NCBI GenBank assembly: GCA_026075535.2
Contig: AP026540.1
Span: 6,386,001-6,450,000 of the forward strand
DNA from: Tricholoma matsutake
Taxonomy: Eukaryota > Basidiomycota > Agaricomycetes > Agaricales > Tricholomataceae
Length of the DNA stretch: 64,000 nt
Reading direction: 5' to 3'
In this document: piece by piece, positions 1 through 11,897 of the stretch
How the letters are laid out: each line of letters begins with the position of its first letter
Position numbering within the stretch: the first letter of the stretch is position 1
The notes under the pieces: model-generated
What the model saw: only the letters and a program-made list of their open reading frames with translations
What the model was told of the DNA's origin: nothing
Databases searched by the model: none
Made by a program: the position numbers and the translations under genes

Positions 1-1206
1 TTAAAGGTGTCATGATTTAATCTTATAACAGCCCAAATCAGGACCTGGCTACGATTACGTTTCCCGTCTCTTTCAATGAGCCTCTGACCCTGCTTCAGCG
101 AGCTGCGGAAGAGGTCGAGTACTATAGCATTCTTGAACAGGCTGCTGAATCAGATGATATGGTTGACCGGTTTTGCTATGTTGCGGCTTTCGCAGTGTCA
201 AGTTACGCTCACACTCGATATCGTTCTGGAAGAAAGGGATTGTCAGTTATTTCATTCTCTAGCTTGTTCTCGGGTTTCTCACGCTCTGATATCAGCAATC
301 CCATGCTAGGTGAGACATTCGAAGACCAGCGCATGAGGTTCATTGCGGAGAAAGTCCGACACAATCCCTTGGAAATCGCATATCATGCTGAAGGCGTAAA
401 ATGGGAATTGCACGGTACTTCTTCTGCCAGGACCAAATTCTGGGGTAAGCAGACTTCCTCGTTATAAGCTTTCGTCGAATTTTATTTCGCCCAGGTAAAA
501 GTCTGGAAGTTATTCCGCTCGGCACATCGCACCTAAGAATTAGCAATGACCACTATGTGTGGTAAGGCTGCTACAACCTCGACCTGCAACGTACTGAGTC
601 ATTGAGTGCAGGAAAAAGCCGTCGTCATTCATGAGAAACCTCATGATGGGGACAAAATATCTCGAGCATTGTGGTCAGATGACCATCGAAAACTCTCATA
701 ATCAAACTCGCTGCGTTCTCGATTTCAAGCAGGGTGGATATTGGGGTCCTTCAAACATTGTCTCAGGAGTAATTTACGGCACAACTGGTGACATTTTAAG
801 CCGCATGGAAGGTAAATGGGATAATCAAATGGCACAGACGCTCGATTCATTACATTTTCGTGTGCTTTGGCGGATGATCCCGTTTCCGAAGAATACCCAT
901 GAATATTATGGCTTCACTTCATTCGGCTTCACCCTCAACGAGTTGACAAGCGATATCATTGGGAAACTACCACCCACGGATTCTCGTCATCGGCCTGATG
1001 TGCGAGCACTTGAGAATGGCGAAATAGATGTCGCGGAGGAGCAAAAAATCAGGATCGAGGAGATGCAACGGGAGCGTAGAAGACGGGGAGAAGATCGACA
1101 GCCCCGATGGTTTAAACAAGTTGGCGATGAATGGATGTATTGCGGGGGTTATTGGGAAGCCAGAGACAGAGGCTGGAAGGGCGAGGATATCATCTCGTTA
1201 TGGTGA
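1..1206 (+). CDS. Oxysterol-binding protein-related lipid transfer protein (OSH3-like), 5' truncated by the window edge
   Basis: This is the C-terminal ORD lipid-transfer domain of an OSBP-related protein; the family exchanges sterol or other lipid for PI4P at membrane contact sites. Coding is readable from about position 42 in four exons (about 42-241, 296-444, 495-561, 612-1206); introns 242-295, 445-494 and 562-611 are GT-AG. Seen: the NPMLGETFE motif, the segment that normally carries the EQVSHHPP signature, a YGFTSF segment, LPPTDSRHRPD, a charged EEMQRERRRR helix and the closing GGYWEARDRGWKGED motif. N-terminal domains (PH or GOLD, if any) lie outside the window. Oddity: the signature reads EKVRHNPL, so one of the two PI4P-contacting histidines is gone. 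The family call is firm; assignment to OSH3 rather than another OSH class is weaker. Confidence 0.88.
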
Positions 1207-2268
1207 ACCTGTATCACAAACTTTTTACAGCTAGACAGCGAGTTATACTATACTATATACTAATGTCATGCATATCTTATGATTCAGACGTTAGCGGCCT
1301 GATCCCTGTCATAGGAGTGTGTTTCGATGCCAATGCTCGCCTAGCCTTGGATGCAGGCTTTTTGCGGAACTCATCGGTTAAGTAACCCGTGTAGTTTGGC
1401 TCCGCATGGGGAGTTTTACTTGGTCTTCACTGTTTGGTCTGGCGTGCGCTCTTACACTGGGTTCGTCAAGTCGTTGTACGTATACGCCCAGTGTCACTAG
1501 GATTTGAGCAGTAGTTGAATCGATGAAGGTTCCCTTTGAGAACATATGCCAAACCTGATTCCAGGTCAGCACTGAGTACTGGTGGCTCAATTGCACCAAG
1601 TCAAGCGATGGTCTGTGTCATTCGTAGCGGTCAAACATGGCGATTCAACAACAGTTCCTTCAAGCCTTACCGATCGATGTACTCAGGCTGTATGTAGCCA
1701 CAAGTTAGATAAGAGACCAGTGATTAGCGCACATAAACCGTCCTCGCTATGACGATATCTATCACTTGTACATATTAAATCGTGTGAGAGCCTCATTTCT
1801 CACTTCGAGTTCTGACTTCTCCTCAGGCTCATTGGTCCGACCTGTTTACATAACTGCTCTCGTGCTGCGTAGCTTCTAGCTTTGTATTCACGCACACTCC
1901 TTGAACTTCGTGACGTTCTTCATCTTCCTGGTAAATTTCCTTGCCCACTGTTTTTTTCCCTCTGGGTTTTGGTCCGTACAGAGTCAGTGACTGACTGGCC
2001 CCCACACTCTTCAGTCCCGGGCCTTTGTACCCATTGGATTACCTTACACACTGCAGTTCGCGTCGTGTGAGCCGCTGAGCGTCACTGATTTCAGGACGCA
2101 CAAGACGCATTCAATGTTCATATACTCACTCTTGTTGCCTTGGCCCTTTCCTCTCTCCCAGCAAGTGATTAGAAACTTGGATTTTGCATGTAATTAAGTA
2201 ACGCTGGAAGACTGGTCACAACAGCTCGTGACCTGACATGGCGCTGTCAACTTGGGAGCGGAATCATA
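1207..2268. other. Intergenic region between the OSBP gene and ACO2
   Basis: About 1.06 kb holding the 3' UTR of the oxysterol-binding protein gene and the promoter and leader of ACO2. Only short open frames with no family resemblance were seen, and no tRNA-like or repeat structure. An upstream in-frame-looking ATG at 2238 is in a different frame from the chosen ACO2 start at 2269. Confidence 0.5.
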
Positions 2269-5200
2269 ATGTCACTGTCAGGATGTCGGAGAGGCCTGGC
2301 TTTGCTTCGCCGAGCTCTTGCTACTTATGCTCCCCTTCCAGAGAAAAATTGCTCTTCTATCACTCCTCCCTATCCTCTTTTACTCCGGAATCTCAAGCGT
2401 GTTCGCGGATTACTCGAACGGCCCTTGACCCTCGCAGAGAAAATCTTATACAGTCATCTCGTTGACCCGGAGAAATGTCTTACTGGTGTAGGTAAAGTCA
2501 GAGGAGAAGTTTATCTGCAGCTGCGTCCAGAAAGGGTTGCAATGCAAGATGCTTCTGCTCAGTAAGCATGCCACATGTATACTTCAAATCCAGCTGTGCT
2601 CACAAGTCACGAATTGTAGAATGGCATTGTGAGCGTTTCAAATAACTTTTTACGGGTTTATGAACAGTGTGTGTGATTAGACTGCAATTTATGAGCGCTG
2701 GGATGTCTCAGTCTGCAGTCCCTACAAGCATTCATTGCGACCATCTCATTCAGGCTGTGGATGGCGCTGACCAGGATTTGAAGGTGAGGCTCGAATCGAG
2801 CAAGGAATGTTTTGCAGACTAATGCACCAACAGCGCTCTATCGTTTCAAATCAGGAAGTATTCGACTTTCTTCGTAGTGCGGCCGAAAAATATGGCATCG
2901 AGTTTTGGCGGCCTGGGTCTGGGATCATTCACCAGATCGTATTGGAGAACTACGCTGCTCCTGGAATGTTGATGTCAGTCGTGATTGCTTCAGGCCTCAC
3001 TGATGATTAATCAGCTTCCAGGCTAGGGACCGGTACGGCGTAACCGTGAACAGCGGGGCCGAAATCTAACTAAGATAGTGTAGACTCCCATACGCCAAAT
3101 GCTGGTGGTCTTGGAATGTTGGCTATCGGCGTAGGCGGCGCCGATGCTGTAGATGCAATGACAGGAACACCTTGGGAACTCAAGGCGCCGCAAGTTGTCG
3201 GTGAGCTTGTCCCATCTGATCCCAGTGTTCGGCTTTTTCAACCCTCTTAGGCGTCCATCTTATTGGCAAATTAAACGGTTGGGCAACGCCTAAAGACCTG
3301 ATTCTTCACTTGGCTGGGAAGCTCACTGTCAGGGTGTGTGGATTTCGACTTCTTGCACTGCTGTACGCTGGAGCGATTGTTTTGATCAGGGGGGCACGGG
3401 CTGCATCTTGGAATATTTTGGCCCTGGTGTCTTCAATCAGTCTTGCACTGGTACGTGAGATCCTATATTGTTATAGTGACTCAATCCGTAGGCTAGGTTT
3501 GGCAACCATTGCAAACATGGGTGCGGAAGTAGGAGCAACTACTTCAATATTCCCGTATACACCTCAAATGCGAGCTTACTTGAATGCAACGGGTCGCGCA
3601 CCTGTTGCTCGCGCTGCTGATGCAGCTGCTGTGGAGGGCTTTTTGAGCCCAGATGAAGGTGTTGAGTATGACGAGGTTATTGAGATCGTACGAAACTATT
3701 TTGATCATTTGGATTTTCGTTGGTAATCAAGCTCCAGAATTTGTCCGATTTAGAACCAACAATCAATGGACCTTTTACCCCCGACCTAGCAACTCCCATC
3801 TCTGAGTTTGGACGGTTCGTCAAATCCCAAGGTTGGAAAGATGAATTTTCTGCGGCTCTCATTGGCTCTTGTACGAACAGTTCCTATGAGGATATGGTAA
3901 CTCAATATCATTGTTACTTTCACTGCGCGCTGGTGATATAATTTGTTTTTAGACTAGTGTCGCATCCTTGGCTCGGCAGGCAAAAAGTGTTCGACTTACT
4001 GCAAAGGTTAGCACATTGTTTTAACTTACATTATTTGCCCTAATTCTCAGAACAGGTTCCTTTTTTATGTACCCCTGGTTCAGAGCAAATCCGCGCAACC
4101 ATGGAACGAGACGATGTTACACCAATCTTAGAGGATGTGGGTGCCGTTGTTTTAGCGAATGCTTGCGGTCCATGTATAGGCCAAGTGCGTTCGATATATC
4201 CTGAGTTCCTCCATGCCTTTCATCTGCCTGTCCTTATAGTGGAGAAGAGACGATAAGAAAGATGAAGAAAATGGTTTGTCCACATATATCGAGAATTCAG
4301 TTCTATTGATATTGATATTTGATTTCTTTATATATAGCAATACTCACAAGCTTCAACAGAAATTTCAAGTCAAGGAACGATGGCAATCGCCTTACAATGA
4401 ACTTTCTTGCTTCCCCCACAATTGTAACTGCGATGGCATTCTCGGGCAAGCTATCTTTCAATCCCATCACTGATTCGTTAGTATTACCTTCCGGCAAAAC
4501 TTTTAAATTTAGTCCACCTTCTGGTCAAGATCTTCCATCGGCAGGATTCACGGCGGGAGATAAGTCATACTACCCTGAGCCGACACCTCGGCCCAGCCCC
4601 GCTGCCGAGGTTGTCATCCAGCCGGGTTCACAGAGATTGGAATTTCTTGAACCCTTTCAAAGTCACTTTGGAGAAGCGGCTGAAAACCAGAGAGGCCTGG
4701 AGCTCCCTCCATTGGAAGTACTAATGCGTGTTCGGGGAAAATGTACAACAGACCACATATCGGCAGCAGTATGGCGTAGTCTTCACTTGTAAAAATATTC
4801 CTGATGTTCTGTTGCAGGGACCTTGGCTCAAGTACAAGGGGCATTTGACCAATATCTCGGAAAATCTGTGTACGTTCGAACTTCCAACAGTTGGGATGAT
4901 CATTGCTGATTCAATGTATATTTTAGTAATTACGGTGTGCGATGTCACTAATATCTGCAAGCCTGGTTCTGACATTCTTCAGGCTGTCAACGATGAGGGA
5001 GGTGATATAAACAAGGCCTTTGATCATAATCAAAACATATCCGGTACCATTCCCGATATTGCTAAACGGTTCAAGGCGAGACGGCAGCCGTGGGCATTGA
5101 TTGTGGATGAAAACTATGGTGAAGGCAGCGCCCGAGAACATGCAGCTCTGCAACCCCGCTTCTATGGTAGTTGGCGAAGTCTTGAACAAAAGTCGTCTGT

Positions 5201-5575
5201 GTTGACCAGTCCCATAGGATGTGCTATGATTATCGCCCGATCTTTCGCTCGCATCCACGAGACAAATCTCAAAGTCTGTTATCCTTCTCAATGAAATACT
5301 TAGGATGCCGACGTAATTTTCAGAAACAAGCGATATTGCCCCTATGGTTTGCGGACAAAGCAGACTACTCACGCATCGGATCAGGAGACATTCTTGAAAC
5401 ACAAGGACTGGCCGAAACATTTCAGGGTGTGCCAGGTGCCATCATCAAGATCAAAGTCACAAAATCGAACGGGGAAGCATTCGAGATCCCGACAAAACAT
5501 ACTATGTCCAATGACCAACTGAAATGGCTACAAGCTGGTTCTGCTTTGAATCATATACGCTCCCAGACCATATAG
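2269..5575 (+). CDS. ACO2: Aconitate hydratase, mitochondrial (ACO2 type)
   Basis: Aconitase isomerises citrate and isocitrate in the TCA cycle; this fungal ACO2 subtype has also been linked to the homoaconitate branch of lysine synthesis. I deduce 19 exons: 2269-2561, 2620-2628, 2681-2783, 2834-2973, 3022-3032, 3084-3200, 3251-3333, 3390-3450, 3497-3687, 3738-3896, 3953-4006, 4056-4184, 4240-4273, 4338-4768, 4818-4867, 4927-4936, 4983-5166, 5218-5273, 5324-5575. They total 2367 nt, or 788 residues, the usual family length. The start gives an Arg-rich amphipathic leader ([15 protein letters not shown]), a likely mitochondrial presequence. Fe-S ligand motifs are present: [10 protein letters not shown], and ACGPCIGQ with its cysteine pair. 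[11 protein letters not shown] and the C-terminal swivel-domain [14 protein letters not shown] are also seen. Three exons are only 9, 11 and 10 nt. The gene ends 9 bp from the MSH1 stop codon on the other strand. Confidence 0.93.
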
Positions 5576-5584
5576 TTATTCAGT

Positions 5585-8500
5585 TTAGACTCTGGAGGCA
5601 TTTCGTAAAAAATAAAATGTTGGGGCACCGCTGACCCTTGCATCGTCTTTCACGCCTTTCAGGCTAAGGAGAGTATCCTTAGCAACTTCCATGGCGGCTA
5701 CAGGCATGCCAGCCAACTGAGCCACCTTCAATCCATGGCTATCACGGTTGATGCCAGGGCGTATCCGATATGAATAAGCGAAGTGACCGTCCTAAAAATA
5801 CCCAGTAAACAGATGGAAATTACTCAGGATGACGAACTTACATTCGTTTCATCAACACTGCTACAGAAAAAGTCAACCGTGCTAAAAGTGCCTTGACCGG
5901 ATCGATTACCAGGATATCCAATCATATCCGATAGTTCATGAAAATGCGTCGCGAAAAGCGTTCGACATCGGTTGGTAGAGACTAGATGATGAAGAGTTGC
6001 GAATGCTATAGCTAGGCCATCTTTGACTGTGGTTCCCCGGCCTACTTCATCCATGATGACCTGAAAATACGATCAATATCGAGGAAGTCATTGAAAAAAC
6101 CTGCCATACGAGACTCTGGCGAGTCGCACGTCTCAGGATATCCGCAGTCTCGAGCATCTCGACCATGAAGGTACTCCGGTCATGGAACAGATCATCTTTA
6201 GCTCCTACCCTTGAGAAAAGTCTGTCCACGATACCGATTGTAGCAAAGTCGGCCGGCACGAATGAGCCCACCTGGGCTAGAATAGCAATTAAAGCTGTTT
6301 GACGAAGGAAAGTGGACTTCCCCGCCATGTTCGGGCCTGTGATTACATGTAACATTGATCCAGATGATAGTTGGACAGAGTTAGGCGTGAAAACGCGTCC
6401 TGCGGCAAGGAGTCCTAGTTCAACAGTGGGGTGCCTGCCATTTTCAACCTTGTAGATGATGCTGGGAAGCTGATAGATCGGAAGCTTCAGATTCAGAGCT
6501 ACAAAGACACTTACTCTTCCGTTAATAATGGTCTGACAAAATTCATCTCGGTGGCAAGATTTGCAAACGACAGTGCAACATCCAGTTCGTCAAGGATGTG
6601 CGCGTTGCGGCGTAGAATTGCAGCACGACTGTTTACCTAGATCTCCGTTGTCAGCCATCGTCTCAGCTTATTTATAAAACTAGGACCTCATCGCGAAGAA
6701 TTTCGAAAGCTTCTTTCTCCCCAGCAGTGAGGGCCATTGTGGTTTCGGCAATCTGACTTCCCAGCTGGGACCATTCCTGCCATAGGATAAATGAGACCTG
6801 TATTCATAGTTATATGCAAAAGATTTCTACCTTAAAAAAGTAACACTGTGTCGAAGCGCTTTCGGCAATAGTGACAAATTCAGATGCCGCATTCAATTTG
6901 TGCTGGTCGCGTTTAGCTTTCCCAATATGAACATGCATGCCATAAGCAGGGGATGCGCGCAGCGTCAAAGAAGGGGCATCTATAGTAGATGTATTATGAC
7001 AAATGGAAGTAGTTAAGAAATGCACCTGCCATATCGAAGCTGCAAGTCTTTCTCGAGTTGTTCTCTGTTTTGAAAGAGTTCTCGGAGTGTTACGTGAAGC
7101 ATCGATAACGTCGGTGAGAACCTATTCAAATTTCTTCAATATACGGGCTGTAGAGATGATAACACGAAATACTCTGGCTTGATCATCCATTTTCCGGGTC
7201 CATATCGCCACAAAGCGTTGTCAGCATTTATGGACGGAACACTCTCCAGTTTATCATCGACGACCTGAAGGTCTTCAGATGATGACGAAGGATATTCATC
7301 GTCCAATGCCATGGTTATTCGCTTAGACAAGTCTTGTAGATCAATCATGCGAGACATCAGTGCATCAACGCTTGTCCAACACGCTTCATGAAGACTTGTC
7401 CGTTCAGCAGCTTCCATGGTTCTTTCTTCCTTGAATCGCTTGATTACAGTGGACCATGTGCGAATTGTTCGATTCACAGCCAATAGATCGCTTGGATCGC
7501 CACGACCCATGGTAAATCTTTGAACAATACGTCCGATGTCTTCTACACCCGCCAGAGCTCCAGCAATATCAGCTCCAAAATGAGGTCGAGTAGAGAAAAA
7601 TGCCACGACGGATTGACGTGCATTAATTTCGGCTATCGAAGTGCTTGGTGAGCCTGAGATTTGTATTAAGTTTCAAATTCCTAGAGCAGGATACTCCTTA
7701 CAGAGCCATCTGGCAAGGAGACGTGTCCCTCCGCTCGTGATTGTCCGTTTTATGACACTTAGCAGGCTACCTTTGGTGCCCCCTTCTCGGATTCCTTCAC
7801 GAACCTCAAGTGCTTTGATGGTATGGGAGTCAATCTGCATACGATCAGTAGTGCCTTCCTGATTCGGTGAAGAGAGAATCGGCATATGTTCCAACAGATT
7901 GGCATGAAGGTATGTCGTTAGTATATTGATGGCAGTGGTTTCCTGCGGGGTGAGAGAAATTGCAAGAGAAATCCTGGCCTCTTCAACAGGAACAGGTGGT
8001 TGTGCCGTGTCAGAGATTCGATTTTTAACTTCTGATGAGCTCACACCCTTGGCGTGCAAGTCCTCCGAGAGAGACACAAAGGAGACGAAGTTATCTTCTT
8101 CCATGAGAGTTTGGAGGACAGGATGCGATTTAGTTGCCTCTAATTGCTTGTCCAGAACAACTTCGCGAGGGCCAATACGAGCAAGTTCATCGCGAAGGCT
8201 ATCGTACGTTGAGGGTCTGGAGAAGAACTCTCCTGTTGAGACGTCGATCCATGCCAATCCAACGGAGCAATCTCCCAATGAATCAACATTGTCGTTTGCA
8301 CAGTTGATTGCGAGAAGATAATTGTTCTCGAATGGGTTGAGAAACGGCTCGTCAATGAGTGTGCCAGGAGTGATTACTCGAACTACTCGTCTGTCAAATT
8401 CCTTGACACCTTTGTCGGAAAAGCGAGGAAATTCTTCGCACATAGCCACGAATCGTTTGTTTTGTTGCACCAGCACCTTCAGATACTTATCCACATGAAC

Positions 8501-9470
8501 GAGTGGAAAACCACACATGGGAACCCGCCGACCATCCCATTTTCGCGTTGTCAACTTGATATTGAGCAGGCGAGCAATTTCTGTGGCTTGATCAAAATAT
8601 GACTAGAATTCTAATCAGAACATTATATTCGGAGGAAGCGTATTAATGGTTCACTTCGTAAAACTGGCCCACTCGTGTAAGCAGCAGACAATGAGAAAAC
8701 TTGCTAAGATTTTCCAAGATTTCCTTGGCAAGACTGTTCTGAGGGTGTCCACTTTTTTCTGTGAAGTGTAAGCAGAAATTGACAAGCCAGAGGTCCAAAA
8801 CTACCTGATCTTTTAGACACGCTACTTGAACTAGCAGTGGGAATTTGCTTAGACTTTCTAGCTAGTAAAACTAGACACCTGAGACGAACCGAGCTCTGCA
8901 CATGATGCAAGAGACATACCACTCATACTACGTTCATCAGCACGAGTCTCAGGAGGAGAGGCCTCAGTGATATTTGTGGTATTCTCTTGAAAAGGTTCGG
9001 TCATTAACTTTCTGATACGTCTGACCTTGGTTTTCCCCAAGGATTCCCTTCCTTGGTTGTGTTAGTATGACGTTCCGTGGATCTGGACGAAATGATACTT
9101 GTACTAGAAGGCAGTTCTGTCTTCCGCTTGTGGCGTTTAGGCTGGAAATCAAGCAAAACTTCAGCTGAGCTCGAGCTATTTGAGACTACAGTCATCTCCT
9201 GCGTATCTGCGTCGTTTTTTTGTGCCTTATGAACGGCCGCTAACAGAACACATAACATAAAATTGATGACTAGCCTCATGTATACGAAGGCGTACGTTCG
9301 GGACCCGTATGCCATTCTCCTAAAGGCGATGCAGCAGTTCCATCTGAACGTAAAAAAACAGATGGTAACTCGGAAAACTTTTTGGTCGTCTTCGTAGCAG
9401 TTCGCTTAGAGAGCGTGATGAGCGTGCATGACCTTGCAGCGTAATGAAGGGCCTTTGATCGAACAAGCAT
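5585..9470 (-). CDS. MSH1: Mitochondrial DNA mismatch repair ATPase MSH1 (MutS family)
   Basis: A multi-exon MutS homologue. In N-to-C order: a basic Ser/Thr-rich leader from the ATG at 9470 ([15 protein letters not shown]), a likely mitochondrial presequence; an Arg/Lys-rich linker; then LTRVGQFYE, carrying the Phe-x-Glu mismatch-reading motif, joined across a short intron to [17 protein letters not shown]; the connector domain ([18 protein letters not shown]); lever and clamp regions; and the ATPase with Walker [10 protein letters not shown] near 6335 and Walker [10 protein letters not shown] near 6045. The C-terminal exon near 5800-5585 contains [15 protein letters not shown]. The family keeps mitochondrial genomes stable by recognising mismatches. 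The order of conserved blocks is certain, but not every intron border was resolved, especially between 8700 and 9300. Stops at 5585, tail to tail with ACO2; starts head to head with the septin gene. Confidence 0.88.
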
Positions 9471-9674
9471 AGTCCATGCAGCAGTCAGCTGGTACCTACT
9501 AGGAGTCCATGGCGGTAGGGTAAAAGCTTCTATAAAAATACTGAAACGAGACGCGTTCCTGTCAAAATCGGACAGTGTTTGGTCACGCCACATGTCGGAG
9601 TTTTAAACTCAAGTTCTTTGAACCTTTTCCATCCTTCCAGCTTCAAACGTACATTTACAAAACTTCCTGTCAGT
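9471..9674. promoter_or_regulatory. Shared divergent promoter region of MSH1 and CDC11
   Basis: Only 204 bp separate the proposed start codons of MSH1 (minus) and the septin (plus), so their promoters must lie here or overlap the first exons. No clear TATA box was recognised. This is inference from gene arrangement. Confidence 0.5.
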
Positions 9675-11347
9675 ATGTCTTTCGCAGGAAGACGTAGAGG
9701 AAACAAGGTTAAGAAAGGTGTTCAGTTCACCGTCATGGTTGTCGGTGCGTTCCCTCCGCTGTTATCCAGTCATTCGCCGTAACATAGATTCGTTTTTTTT
9801 CCCTCGCGCTTTCTATTCCTCAAGGTGCATCTGGAACTGGACGCACCACCTTTGTCAATACCCTTTGCGAGTCTGAGGTTTTGGCTCATAAAATCTCCGA
9901 TGACCCAGACACAGCACACGTCGAAGAGGGCATTCGAATCAAGCCGGTCAATGTTGGTGAGTTTTCGTTCATCACTTCTCATAGGTTCCCGATATCTTGT
10001 TTAACCCCATCTTCAATTAACAGAACTTGAAGAAGATGGTGTTCGCATCGCCTTGACCATTGTTGATACTCCCGGCTTTGGTGACAACATTGACAACGAA
10101 TTTGCGCAAGTTATGCTCGATTCCTATCTGGGCATATCATTAAGGTTGGACTTTTGACAGCTTTCAAGAGATTGTTGGTCATCTTGAACGCCAATATGAT
10201 GACATCTTGGCGGAAGAGTCGCGTATCAAGCGTAATCCACGTTTCAGGGATAATCGAGTTCATGCCCTTCTGTACTTCATCCCCCCCACTGGACATTCGT
10301 ATGTTTAAATTTGTATTGCAGAATTCGGCTCACTTCTTTGGCGATAGCCTGAGAGAAATGGACATCGAGCTCATGCGTCGCCTCTCTCCCCGTGTTAACG
10401 TCATCCCTGTCATTGGAAAGGCAGACTCCTTGACTCCTTCGGAACTCAGGGGCTTCAAGAAGCGTGTATGTGTGATTGGAGCTCATCAAGGGTCTGTCTC
10501 TGATGGTTAGCTCCTAGATCATGGAAGACATCGAACACTATGACATTCCGGTTTACAATTTCCCCTATGATGTCGAGGAGGATGACGAGGAAACAATCCA
10601 GGATAACAGCGAGCTTAGAGTATGCAATTTAAATCGTCATTAAATTGTCATCAAGCATACTAATCCCTGAAAATGCAGGCCTTGCTTCCCTTTGCCATCA
10701 TTGGCTCTGAGGAGGAGATTGAAATAGACGGACAACCCGTCCGTGCTAGGATCTACCCATGGGGTATCGCTGAGGTCGACAACCCGAAGCATTCGGACTT
10801 CAGCAGACTGCGGAGTGCTCTTTTGAAGTATGTCATGTAGTCTTGCTTGGTATCTATTGATTCTATCTGCAAACCTAGTTCCCACTTAGGCGATCTGAAG
10901 TCCTTGACTCATGATGTTCTTTATGAGACGTACCGTACCGAAAAACTCTCTAGGACTGTTCATTCTGACACTCAGTTTGTGCCTTTTGGTCTCGATAATA
11001 TGGTCAAATGTTAATGTGCCTTCCAGTGACTCTTCCATACTTCCGGAAGAACTCGCCAACCAGAGTGTGCGTCTTAAGGAAGAGCAACTCCGTCGTGAGG
11101 AAGAGAAAGTATGTGCAACTTATATAGCGTGCGACCCGCATTGTTGATGAGAATGCTCCTAGCTTCGTGAGATTGAACTCAAAGTACAACGTGAGATCAA
11201 TGAAAAGCGTCAAGAGTTATTAGCGAAAGAAGAATCTCTCAGGTCTGTTCAATTGATATACATTACGATGGTGTTCTAACATTCGCCGCTAGGAATTTGG
11301 AAAGTCGTCTTGCAGCTCAAGGATCACAGTCCGAGTTCCAGAACTGA
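9675..11347 (+). CDS. CDC11: Septin, CDC11/AspA class GTP-binding cytoskeletal protein
   Basis: Septins polymerise into filaments at the bud neck, septum and hyphal tip. Eleven exons: 9675-9744, 9825-9956, 10024-10105, 10161-10298, 10348-10465, 10518-10619, 10679-10827, 10879-10974, 11027-11108, 11163-11242, 11293-11347. They total 1104 nt, or 367 residues. The N-terminus has a polybasic stretch (RRRGNKVKKG), then the G1 loop GASGTGRTT, in which Arg stands where most GTPases have Lys, as in CDC11-type septins. G3 DTPGFGDN, G4 GKAD, the YDDILAEESRIKRNPRFRD block and the septin unique element around YPWGIAEVDNPKHSD follow. The C-terminus is a Glu/Arg/Leu-rich coiled coil (about residues 305-360). 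Intron 10106-10160 begins with GC rather than GT (donor GCAAGT). Frame continuity demands this donor, because the nearby GT gives the wrong frame. Confidence 0.92.
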
Positions 11348-11897
11348 TTGCCTCACGCTATATGGAGATGAAAACCTTTCCGGTATGGCGCACGGAAAGA
11401 TATACCCATTATAATTAATGTTCACATTAGCTTGTGATCCACGCTCTTTCTTGTCTGCTACTTACTTTGATACGGATAATTTGTTTTGTTCATCGTCGTT
11501 CCCATCATATCTTCGGACTTATGTTTGATATTATTCGTTGTATAGGGTTTCTATAACAACGGAAGCAAGTTGAATACGTTGATCAGGAAAGATGATCGTC
11601 AGTGACTAGAAGTTGAGCGATTAGAGGACTGCTGTTTAGCGGATACCAGAGATACAGCAATGGACGAAATAGCATTAGTACTGATAGTTTTGTGATGGAT
11701 TGGGACAAGCTTGCTGCCCGATCAGAACTTGTTGATTCTTTTTGTTGTCAGTGTAAAGCACATATCCCGTTCCAACCCTTACCCCCCGACGGCCAACGGA
11801 CACAGCGAGGACGGTTCTATCGACCAGGACAAAGAACTCGCGCAACGTTCTTGTCTTGTACAACTAACCGGCGTCGGCAATCCTGCTTTCTGCTACG
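11348..11897. other. Intergenic region between the septin and the MIT-domain gene
   Basis: About 550 bp holding the septin 3' UTR and the leader of the next gene. It has AT-rich stretches up to about 11600 and then more balanced sequence. No coding or RNA feature was recognised, though an upstream leader exon of the next gene cannot be excluded. Confidence 0.45.

Noticed and set aside
1378..2070. Short frames between the oxysterol-binding protein gene and ACO2, and a GGTTCG-like tRNA T-loop word at 1459
   Set aside because: No cloverleaf could be built around the word and the frames show no codon or family signal.
7641..8321. Plus-strand open frames of 73 and 131 codons opposite MSH1
   Set aside because: They lie antisense to well-conserved MutS coding sequence, and their residues show no family pattern; shadows of the real gene.
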